A stretch of 14,241 nucleotides of DNA. Origin: an uncultured Oscillospiraceae bacterium. Its GTDB lineage: Bacteria; Bacillota_A; Clostridia; Oscillospirales; Oscillospiraceae. The stretch's first letter is position 1, and every line of letters starts with the position of its first letter. This document shows positions 6,641 to 12,724 of the stretch, in pieces. A model generated the notes under the pieces. The model worked only from the letters and a program-made list of their open reading frames with translations, did no database searches and was not told the origin of the DNA. The translations under genes were made by a program, and so were the position numbers. Where the stretch lies: NCBI GenBank assembly GCA_934589325.1, contig CAKTNU010000018.1, positions 1 through 14,241 of the forward strand, in the 5' to 3' direction.

Positions 6641-7978
6641 ATGGAACGCAATCTTACAAACGGAAGTGTACTCAAAAACATCGCATATTTTTCCCTGCCG
6701 TATCTGCTGTCTTACTTCCTGCAGACGCTTTACGGGCTGGCTGACCTGTTCATAATCGGCCAGTTTGAGAACGCGGCAGGCACCACGGCAGTATCCATCG
6801 GCAGTCAGGTCATGCATATGCTGACCGTTATGATAGTCGGTCTTGCAATGGGCTCCACCGTATGCATCGGGCAGGCAGTCGGCGCAGGGGACAGGAAGCG
6901 TGCCTCGGCCGCCATCGGCAACACCGTGACGCTGTTCATGCTGCTGTCTGTCATCGTGACGGCGCTGCTGCTGATACTGGTCGATCCGATAGTCTCGGTG
7001 ATGTCGACCCCTGCGGAGGCTGTCGACGGCACACAGGCGTATCTGACGATCTGCTTTATAGGCATACCGTTCATTACGGCATACAACATCATAAGCTCCA
7101 TATTCCGCGGTCTGGGCGACTCGAAAAGTCCGATGATATTCATCGCCGTGGCCTGCGCCGCCAACATTGCGCTGGATTATCTGTTCATGGGCGGCATGGG
7201 ACTCGGACCTGCGGGCGCCGCGCTCGGCACAACACTGGCGCAGGCAATAAGCGTTATATTCGCTTTTGCGGTGATCCTGCGCAGGAAAACCGGTATCTGC
7301 GTCGAGAAGCTCGATTTCCACCCCCAGCGCGACACGATGGGCCAGCTCCTGCGCATCGGTGTGCCGGTAGCGGCGCAGGACGGACTTATCCAGATAGCCT
7401 TCATCATCATAACCGTGATCGCGAACCGGCGCGGGCTGGATACGGCTGCGGCGGTCGGTATTGTGGAGAAAATAATCAGCTTCGTATTCCTTGTACCGTC
7501 GTCGATGCTGTCGACGACCTCGGCTCTGTGTGCGCAGAACATCGGCGCGGGCAAGCCGGAACGTGCCGAGCAGACCCTGCGCTGCACGACATGCATTGCT
7601 GTCGGCTTCGGGCTGACGATCGCGCTTGTGACTCAGTTCGTCTCCGAGGGCGCGGTCGGCCTCTTCACGCCGGACGCACAGGTAATCGTGCTCGGCGGTC
7701 AATATCTGCGAGGCTACATATGGGACGCGATGTTCGCCGGGATTCATTTCTGCTTCAGCGGCTATTTCTGCGCCTGCGGCCGGTCGGAGCTGTCATTTAT
7801 ACACAATATTACGGCGATCGCGCTGGTACGCATCCCGGGCGTATATATGACATCGAAGCTCTTCCCGGAAACGCTGTTCCCGATGGGTCTTGCAACGGCG
7901 GCGGGCTCACTGCTGTCAGTGATCATATGTATAGTCGCTTTTGCGCTGCTCAAGAGGCATAATGTTAAAAACGCATAA
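6641..7978 (+). CDS. MATE-family multidrug/metabolite exporter
   Basis: This 445-residue integral membrane protein has the alternating hydrophobic pattern of about 12 helices and internal two-fold symmetry of MATE antiporters. These use a sodium or proton gradient to export cationic drugs or metabolites. Diagnostic stretches are NIAYFSLPYLLSYFLQTLYG with LADLFIIGQF near the N-terminus, GLAMGSTVCIGQAVGAGD, NIISSIFRGLGDSKSP, and in the second half SALCAQNIGAGKPERAEQ followed by GYFCACGRSELSF. The overall style is closest to the MepA/DinF-like branch. The ATG lies 15 bases after the mnmA stop with a modest GGTGAAAAG site, so it is probably the last gene of the thiN operon. The substrate cannot be read from the sequence, and co-transcription with tRNA-modification genes does not indicate one. 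No separate terminator precedes the amt promoter region. Confidence 0.93.
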   Translation: MERNLTNGSVLKNIAYFSLPYLLSYFLQTLYGLADLFIIGQFENAAGTTAVSIGSQVMHMLTVMIVGLAMGSTVCIGQAVGAGDRKRASAAIGNTVTLFMLLSVIVTALLLILVDPIVSVMSTPAEAVDGTQAYLTICFIGIPFITAYNIISSIFRGLGDSKSPMIFIAVACAANIALDYLFMGGMGLGPAGAALGTTLAQAISVIFAFAVILRRKTGICVEKLDFHPQRDTMGQLLRIGVPVAAQDGLIQIAFIIITVIANRRGLDTAAAVGIVEKIISFVFLVPSSMLSTTSALCAQNIGAGKPERAEQTLRCTTCIAVGFGLTIALVTQFVSEGAVGLFTPDAQVIVLGGQYLRGYIWDAMFAGIHFCFSGYFCACGRSELSFIHNITAIALVRIPGVYMTSKLFPETLFPMGLATAAGSLLSVIICIVAFALLKRHNVKNA

Positions 7979-8044
7979 ATTTTGCGCCGCACCCGGCACA
8001 ATATGTACGTTTCTTACGATTTTGCGATTTGCATTGAAAAAGCG

Positions 8045-8073
8045 TTGACAACTCGGCCGCAGCGGTATAAAAT
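8045..8073 (+). promoter_or_regulatory. Sigma-A-type promoter for the Amt-PII gene
   Basis: A consensus TTGACA (8045-8050) is followed after 17 bases by TAAAAT (8068-8073); an overlapping TATAAA at 8066 would give a 15-base spacer. Transcription would begin near 8080, immediately before a strong terminator-like hairpin. No good sigma-54 site (TGGCAC-N5-TTGC) was found in the 179-bp gap after the MATE gene. Confidence 0.6.
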
Positions 8074-8082
8074 CCACGTCAT

Positions 8083-8128
8083 AAAAGGCAACGACGTCTG
8101 ATATTCTTCAGGCGTCGTCGCCTTTTTT
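8083..8128 (+). terminator. Terminator-like hairpin in the amt leader
   Basis: AAAAGGC (8083-8089) pairs with GCCTTTT (8120-8126). After one A/C mismatch, ACGACGTCTGA (8091-8101) pairs with TCAGGCGTCGT (8108-8118), including one T-G pair. The loop is TATTCT (8102-8107) and a T6 run (8123-8128) follows. It lies between the amt promoter and its start codon, so it may act as an attenuator. It could equally end transcripts coming from the upstream MATE operon. Confidence 0.8.
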
Positions 8129-8157
8129 CATTTTTTAGAGAAACAGGAGATGATCTC

Positions 8158-9885
8158 ATGACGGTGGAATTTTGGTATCTGATCGGTGCGGCTCTGGTGT
8201 TCTGGATGCAGGCAGGCTTTGCGATGGTCGAGACCGGCTTCACACGCGCAAAGAACGCAGGCAATATAATCATGAAAAATCTGATGGATTTCTGCATCGG
8301 CACGATAGTTTTCTCGCTGCTGGGCTACTCTCTGATGATGGGGCAGGACTGCCTGCGCGGGCTGGTAGGACTGCCGAACATGGATATGTTCGCATCGTTC
8401 AAGGCCTTTATCGCATCCCCGTCTGACGGCAGCTTCACGGGAGCATCGGTATTCGTATTCAACCTCGTTTTCTGTGCCACGGCTGCAACGATAGTCTCCG
8501 GCGCAATGGCGGAGCGCACCAAGTTTTCCGCCTACTGCATATATTCAGCGGTCATCTCGCTGTTCGTCTATCCGATAGAGGCACACTGGATATGGGGCGG
8601 CGGCTGGCTGAGTCAGCTCGGCTTTCATGACTACGCGGGCTCCTGTGCGATACACATGGTCGGCGGCATCGCGGCGCTCGTCGGTGCGATATTCCTCGGG
8701 CCGCGCCTCGGTAAATATGTCCGCGACGAGAGCGGAAAGGTCGTAAAGGTCAACGCCATTCCCGGACACTCTATAACACTCGGCGCACTCGGCGTATTCA
8801 TCCTCTGGCTCGGCTGGTACGGCTTCAACGGCGCGGCGGCAACAAGCCCTTCGGAGCTTGCTTCCATATTCCTCACGACAACAGTCGCCCCATCGGTCGC
8901 GACCGTGACAACGATGCTGTACACATGGATAAAGAACGGCAAGCCGGACGTTTCCATGTGCCTCAACGCGTCCCTCGCAGGACTCGTCGGCGTTACCGCA
9001 GGCTGCGATGCATACGATGCGCTGGGCGCAGGCGTCGTCGGCATAGTCTCTGGCATACTTGTTGTTGTCGTGGTCGAATGGCTAGACCTGAAGCTGCACA
9101 TAGACGATCCTGTCGGCGCGGTCGGGGTACACTGTGCCAACGGCATATGGGGCACGATCGCCGTCGGGCTGCTCGCCGATCCCGATGCACCTGCAGGCCT
9201 TGAAGGACTGTTCTACACCGGCTCGGCAAAGCTGCTTGGCGTACAGTGCATCGGCTTTATCTCCGTTGCGGCTTACTCGGCAATACTGATGTGCGCAGTG
9301 TTCGCTGTCATCCGGAGGTTCAACGGTCTGCGCGTCTCCGCGGAGGAGGAGCAGCTTGGCCTTGATATTACCGAGCACGGTCTGCCCAGCGCATATCCCG
9401 ATTTTGCCCCTTCGGTGAGCAAATACGCCGCTTACGCGCCCGAGGGCGGCATCACCGCCGTCACCGGCGATATCCCTGCGGCCGAAGCAGTGCCTGTAAA
9501 GACGGTGCGCAGCACTGCGGACGGTACACCGAAGTATACAAAGGTAGAAATAATCTGCAAGGACTCGAAGTTCGACGCGCTCAAGAGCGCAATGTCTGCT
9601 CTCGGCATAACGGGCATGACCGTGTCGCACGTTCTCGGCTGCGGCATACAGGGCGGGCAGCCGGAGTATTACCGCGGCGTCAAGCTGGAGTCCAACCTTC
9701 TGCCCAAGGTCCAGGTCGACATTGTCGTGAGCAAGATCCCCGTGCGCACCGTCATCGAGACGGCAAAGCGCGTGCTCTACACCGGTCACTACGGCGACGG
9801 CAAGATATTCGTCTACGACGTTGAAAACGTCGTAAAGATCCGTACCGGCGAGGAGGGCTACGACGCTCTTCAGGATGAAGAATAA
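8158..9885 (+). CDS. amt: Ammonium channel Amt with C-terminal fused PII (GlnB-like) domain
   Basis: This 575-residue protein joins two units. Residues 1 to about 392 are an Amt/AmtB ammonium channel with eleven hydrophobic segments, the conserved Asp158 (HDYAGS), and the pore twin histidines His166 (CAIHMVGG) and His325 (VHCANGIWG). The usual Amt tail EEEQLGLDITEHG follows at 397-408. After a linker of about 50 residues, 459-575 is a complete PII domain. It keeps a full-length T-loop (QPEYYRG to LLPK), Gln498 matching GlnB Gln39, the B-loop GDGK (546-549), and the KIRTGEE end. Known PII proteins sense ATP/ADP and 2-oxoglutarate and plug AmtB. Here the plug would be held in cis. The GlnB Tyr51 position is Leu510, so regulation by uridylylation at that residue is not expected. 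AGGAGA at 8145-8150 sets the start. It is monocistronic between its promoter and the terminator at 9884. Confidence 0.95.
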   Translation: MTVEFWYLIGAALVFWMQAGFAMVETGFTRAKNAGNIIMKNLMDFCIGTIVFSLLGYSLMMGQDCLRGLVGLPNMDMFASFKAFIASPSDGSFTGASVFVFNLVFCATAATIVSGAMAERTKFSAYCIYSAVISLFVYPIEAHWIWGGGWLSQLGFHDYAGSCAIHMVGGIAALVGAIFLGPRLGKYVRDESGKVVKVNAIPGHSITLGALGVFILWLGWYGFNGAAATSPSELASIFLTTTVAPSVATVTTMLYTWIKNGKPDVSMCLNASLAGLVGVTAGCDAYDALGAGVVGIVSGILVVVVVEWLDLKLHIDDPVGAVGVHCANGIWGTIAVGLLADPDAPAGLEGLFYTGSAKLLGVQCIGFISVAAYSAILMCAVFAVIRRFNGLRVSAEEEQLGLDITEHGLPSAYPDFAPSVSKYAAYAPEGGITAVTGDIPAAEAVPVKTVRSTADGTPKYTKVEIICKDSKFDALKSAMSALGITGMTVSHVLGCGIQGGQPEYYRGVKLESNLLPKVQVDIVVSKIPVRTVIETAKRVLYTGHYGDGKIFVYDVENVVKIRTGEEGYDALQDEE

Positions 9886-9920
9886 AAATTTCCGGCAGCT
9901 GCGTCTGCCGGAAATTTTTT
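9884..9920. terminator. Intrinsic terminator after amt
   Basis: A 15-bp inverted repeat, AAAAATTTCCGGCAG (9884-9898) and CTGCCGGAAATTTTT (9905-9919), encloses a six-base loop and ends in a T run. It starts inside the amt stop codon. The A and T flanks would let it work on either strand. Confidence 0.92.
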
Positions 9921-9921
9921 C

Positions 9922-9950
9922 TTGACAAAGTGCGACAGGCGTGCTATAAC
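9922..9950 (+). promoter_or_regulatory. Sigma-A-type promoter of the cysK-mnmA-rrf2 operon
   Basis: TTGACA (9922-9927), 17 bases, then TATAAC (9945-9950): close to consensus and placed directly after the amt terminator. Transcription should start near 9957, giving a leader of about 146 nt before cysK. Confidence 0.8.
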
Positions 9951-9978
9951 TATACCAACCTACCGGTTAAGTAGTATT
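9948..9978. promoter_or_regulatory. Candidate operator with dyad symmetry over the cysK start site
   Basis: An imperfect palindrome centred on 9963 overlaps the -10 box and predicted start. Its matching positions follow the pattern AA-N3-TAC-N2-A-N-C-N5-G-N-T-N2-GTA-N3-TT. Inside it are AACC-N4-GGTT (9957-9968) and CTAC-N7-GTAG (9960-9974). The place and size fit an operator for the Rrf2-family regulator encoded two genes downstream, but the link is inference. Confidence 0.4.
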
Positions 9979-9998
9979 GATTTCATGGAGCGTCCGTT

Positions 9999-10031
9999 AT
10001 GAGAATATACGCCGCACATTTCCGATGTTGA
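9999..10031 (+). CDS. Possible 10-residue leader peptide upstream of cysK
   Basis: ATG at 9999 opens a ten-codon frame, MRIYAAHFRC, ending at TGA 10029-10031. GGAG (9987-9990) lies eight bases upstream, ideal spacing. The last sense codon is TGT (Cys) and the next gene is cysteine synthase, which would suit a cysteine-sensing leader. However, there is only one Cys codon, and no clear terminator or RBS-sequestering hairpin is visible between it and cysK. An overlapping five-codon frame from ATG 9985 has no RBS. Treat as speculative. Confidence 0.25.
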   Translation: MRIYAAHFRC

Positions 10032-10102
10032 TCCTTGATCATCAGATCCGAAATTTTATCATAACTTATACATAATAAATATAACTTAAAGGAGATATCA
10101 TC

Positions 10103-11035
10103 ATGTCCGCTATATATACATCCGCTGACCAGCTTATAGGTAAGACTCCCCTGCTGGAGCTGACTCATATCGAGAAGAAGCTCGGCCTCAAGGCCAAAAT
10201 ACTTGCAAAGCTCGAGTACTTCAATCCCGCCGGCTCCGTAAAGGACCGCATCGCCAAGGCAATGATAGACGACGCAGAGGAAAAGGGTCTTCTCAAAGAG
10301 GGCTCCGTGATCATTGAGCCGACCTCCGGCAACACCGGCATAGGTCTAGCCTCCGTCGCCGCGGCCAGAGGCTACCGCATAATCATCGTCATGCCCGAGA
10401 CCATGTCTGTCGAGCGACGCCAGCTCATGAAAGCCTACGGCGCTGAGCTGGTGCTGACCGAGGGCGCGAAGGGCATGAAGGGCGCCATCGCAAAGGCTGA
10501 GGAGCTGTCCAAAGAGATCCCGAACAGCTTTGTTCCCGGCCAGTTTGTCAATCCCGCGAATCCCAAGGCGCACTACCTGACCACCGGCCCCGAGATAGCT
10601 GCAGACACCGACGGCGCGGTCGACTTCTTCGTTGCGGGTGTCGGCACTGGCGGCACGATAACCGGTGTCGGCCAGTACCTCAAGGATAATATCCCCGGAG
10701 TCAAGGTCGTTGCGGTCGAGCCCGCTACCTCCGCAGTGCTGTCGACCGGTGTCGCCGGTGCGCATAAGATTCAGGGCATAGGAGCGGGCTTCGTCCCAGA
10801 TGTACTGGACACCAAGGTGTATGACGAGATAATCCCCGTCGCGAACGAGGACGCGTTTGCAACCGGCAAGCTCGTCGGCAAGAGCGAGGGTGTGCTGGTC
10901 GGTATATCCTCCGGCGCTGCTGTCTGGGCGGCAATAGAGCTTGCAAAGCGTCCCGAAAACGAGGGCAAGAACATAGTCGTCCTGCTGCCCGACACCGGTG
11001 ACCGTTACCTCTCTACCCCGCTGTTTGCGGACTGA
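10103..11035 (+). CDS. cysK: Cysteine synthase A (O-acetylserine sulfhydrylase)
   Basis: This 310-residue cytoplasmic PLP enzyme makes cysteine from O-acetylserine and sulfide. The fold-type II signature is plain: the PLP lysine Lys47 in NPAGSVKDR, the substrate loop TSGNTG at 74-79, the phosphate-binding GTGGT at 181-185, and a later GISSGAA that holds the cofactor ring nitrogen. The length is normal for CysK, and the extra domains of cystathionine beta-synthase are absent. A strong AAAGGAGA (10088-10094) sets the ATG. It is the first gene of an operon with mnmA five bases downstream and an Rrf2 regulator after that, so cysteine supply is tied to tRNA thiolation. No S-box or T-box element was seen in the leader. 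The C-terminus is not the Ile typical of the SAT-binding tail. Confidence 0.96.
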   Translation: MSAIYTSADQLIGKTPLLELTHIEKKLGLKAKILAKLEYFNPAGSVKDRIAKAMIDDAEEKGLLKEGSVIIEPTSGNTGIGLASVAAARGYRIIIVMPETMSVERRQLMKAYGAELVLTEGAKGMKGAIAKAEELSKEIPNSFVPGQFVNPANPKAHYLTTGPEIAADTDGAVDFFVAGVGTGGTITGVGQYLKDNIPGVKVVAVEPATSAVLSTGVAGAHKIQGIGAGFVPDVLDTKVYDEIIPVANEDAFATGKLVGKSEGVLVGISSGAAVWAAIELAKRPENEGKNIVVLLPDTGDRYLSTPLFAD

Positions 11036-11040
11036 AGCGC

Positions 11041-12114
11041 GTGAAAATACTTGTTGCAATGAGCGGCGGCGTTGATTCCAGCGTCGCCGCAATGCTGCTG
11101 AAAAGCGGCGGGAACGAGTGCATCGGCTGCACGATGAAGCTGTACCAGAACGCCGACGCCGCGATCCCGCAGGGGCACACCTGCTGTTCGCTGGACGACG
11201 TTGAGGATGCTCGCAGCGTGGCGTACAGGCTTGAGATGCCATACTACGTTTTCAATTTTTCCGACGATTTCCGCGAAAAGGTCATAGACCGCTTTGCGGC
11301 GCAGTACATCTCCGGCATGACGCCTAATCCGTGCATCGACTGCAACCGCTGCATGAAGTTTGCAAAGCTGTTCGACCGTGCCGACATTCTCGGATGCAGC
11401 CACATTGCCACCGGGCACTATGCCCGCATAGAGTGCGAGGATGGCAGATATGTGCTGAAAAAGGCGCTGGACCCGGCAAAGGATCAGAGCTATGTCCTCT
11501 ATGCCATGACACAAGCTCAGCTTGCGCGGACGCTGTTTCCGCTCGGCGAGCTCTGTAAGAGCGAGACGCGTCGGCTTGCAGAGGCAGGCGGCTTCATCAA
11601 CGCCCGTAAGCCGGACAGTCAGGACATCTGCTTCGCGCCGGACGGCGATTATGCAAAAATAATCGAGCTGCACACCGGCCGAAAGTCCGAGCCGGGAGAC
11701 TTTATAGATTCCGCCGGGCACATTCTCGGCCGTCACGCCGGTGTGATACGCTATACGATAGGCCAGCACCGCGGATTGGGGCTGAGCCTGCCCGAGAAGC
11801 GCTTCGTCACGGCAATAGACCCCGTAAACAACACCGTCACGCTCGGCCCGGAGCATGAGCTGTACAGGGCGCGGGCCTCTGCCGGCGATTTTAACTGGAT
11901 ATCCGGCGAGGTACCGGTAAGGCCTCTGCGCTGCCGGGTGAAGATACGCTACCGCCAGCCGGAGCAGTGGGCATGGGTCACGCCGACAGACGGGACGACG
12001 GTAAAGATCGAGTTTGACGAGCCGCAGCGGGCGATAACGCCGGGGCAGGCGGCGGTGCTGTACGACGGGGACACAGTCCTCGGCGGCGGCGTCATCACAA
12101 CAGACAGGAGCTGA
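11041..12114 (+). CDS. mnmA: tRNA-specific 2-thiouridylase MnmA, paralog 2 (cysK/Rrf2-linked)
   Basis: This 357-residue protein starts with GTG five bases after the cysK stop. No strong ribosome site is visible, so coupled translation is likely. It has the PP-loop MSGGVDSS (7-14), NPCIDCN with Cys98 and Cys101, TGHYAR, the second catalytic Cys197 in DSQDICFAP, then YTIGQHRGLG and the C-terminal VLYDGDTVLGGGVI. Its function should be sulfur transfer to C2 of U34. It also has Cys-rich stretches near 48-49 (TCC) and 101-104 (CNRC) that the first copy lacks or has in reduced form. Its place between cysteine synthase and an Rrf2 regulator resembles the rrf2-nifS-nifU-mnmA clusters of other clostridia, but no cysteine desulfurase is in the window. 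Which of the two copies is the main housekeeping enzyme is not decided here. Confidence 0.94.
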   Translation: MKILVAMSGGVDSSVAAMLLKSGGNECIGCTMKLYQNADAAIPQGHTCCSLDDVEDARSVAYRLEMPYYVFNFSDDFREKVIDRFAAQYISGMTPNPCIDCNRCMKFAKLFDRADILGCSHIATGHYARIECEDGRYVLKKALDPAKDQSYVLYAMTQAQLARTLFPLGELCKSETRRLAEAGGFINARKPDSQDICFAPDGDYAKIIELHTGRKSEPGDFIDSAGHILGRHAGVIRYTIGQHRGLGLSLPEKRFVTAIDPVNNTVTLGPEHELYRARASAGDFNWISGEVPVRPLRCRVKIRYRQPEQWAWVTPTDGTTVKIEFDEPQRAITPGQAAVLYDGDTVLGGGVITTDRS

Positions 12115-12118
12115 GACC

Positions 12119-12541
12119 ATGATATCGACCCGCGGCAGATATTCGCTGCGCATAATGCTGGATCTCGCGGAGCATCCCGGCGGCTACACGCCGATGCGGG
12201 AGGTCGCCGCACGGCAGGACATTTCACTTAAATACATGGAAAAGATCGTGCCGCTGCTGACCGGCGCCGGATTTATCGAGGGCGTCCATGGCAGGGGCGG
12301 CGGATACCGCCTGCGCCGCGCCCCGGAGGACATCACGGTCGGCGAAGTCCTCCGCGTGACCGAGGGCGACCTTGCGCCGGTATCCTGCCTTGAATGCGGC
12401 TCAAAGCCCTGTCCGCGGGCGGCCTACTGCAGGACGCTCCCGATGTGGCAGGAATACTACAGGCTCACAAACGAGTATTTCGACGGGATAAGCCTTGCCG
12501 CGCTCCTCGCCCACGACGCGCCGGGAGATTACGTCATATGA
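12119..12541 (+). CDS. Rrf2-family transcriptional regulator with four-Cys motif
   Basis: This 140-residue DNA-binding protein belongs to the IscR/CymR/NsrR family. The N-terminal winged helix starts MISTRGRYSLRIMLDLA and contains the recognition region ISLKYMEKIVPLL and the wing GRGGGYRL (58-65). Cys90, Cys93, Cys98 and Cys104 lie in SCLECGSKPCPRAAYCRT, in the place where IscR-type members bind an Fe-S cluster. CymR-type members lack such ligands. AGGAG (12106-12110) overlaps the end of mnmA and sets the ATG. Being last in the cysK-mnmA operon, it probably controls this operon in response to Fe-S or sulfur status, perhaps through the palindrome at 9948-9978. I give no gene symbol because IscR-type and CymR-type roles cannot be separated from sequence alone. 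Confidence 0.92.
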   Translation: MISTRGRYSLRIMLDLAEHPGGYTPMREVAARQDISLKYMEKIVPLLTGAGFIEGVHGRGGGYRLRRAPEDITVGEVLRVTEGDLAPVSCLECGSKPCPRAAYCRTLPMWQEYYRLTNEYFDGISLAALLAHDAPGDYVI

Positions 12542-12584
12542 TTCGCAAAAGCTTGATCTTCCATGATTTTTTACATATTTTTTA

Positions 12585-12613
12585 TTGACAAATCAACGTG
12601 TGCGTAGTAATAT
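12585..12613 (+). promoter_or_regulatory. Sigma-A-type promoter for purB-purA
   Basis: A consensus TTGACA (12585-12590) and TAATAT (12608-12613) are 17 bases apart in the 183-bp gap after the Rrf2 gene. The start is expected near 12620, leaving a leader of about 105 nt that includes a terminator-like hairpin. No purine riboswitch core or PurR box pair was recognised. Confidence 0.7.
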
Positions 12614-12631
12614 TTCGCCCGTGGACAACGG

Positions 12632-12675
12632 CGTCCATCGGTGAGGGTCTTGTCCCTTCCCCGATGGACGTTTTT
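12632..12675 (+). terminator. Terminator-like hairpin in the purB leader
   Basis: CGTCCATCGG (12632-12641) pairs perfectly with CCGATGGACG (12661-12670). An inner AGGG/CCCT pairing (12644-12647 and 12654-12657) extends it, and T5 follows (12671-12675). It lies after the purB promoter and 49 bases before the ATG. GGAC at 12623-12626 could instead pair with GTCC at 12633-12636, a weak candidate anti-terminator. Confidence 0.8.
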
Positions 12676-12724
12676 GATTTTGCACGAACTCCCCTGTATT
12701 CTGTACGAACGGAGGAAACACGGC

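Noticed and set aside
5852..7747. Minus-strand open frame of 631 codons opposite mnmA and the MATE gene
   Set aside because: It lies fully antisense to two well-recognised genes, has no membrane, motif or domain character, and is explained by the codon bias of the plus-strand genes.
7979..8044. Sigma-54 promoter before the ammonium channel gene
   Set aside because: GGCAC near 7994 lacks a TTGC element at the required distance, while a good sigma-A promoter is present at 8045-8073.
9951..10102. T-box or SAM riboswitch in the cysK leader
   Set aside because: No T-box sequence (AGGGTGGnACCGCG type), no S-box core and no terminator are visible in this AT-rich leader.
12641..12724. Upstream GTG start for purB adding 28 residues
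   Set aside because: The start would be inside the leader hairpin stem with no RBS, whereas GGAGG precedes ATG 12725 and the family N-terminus begins there.
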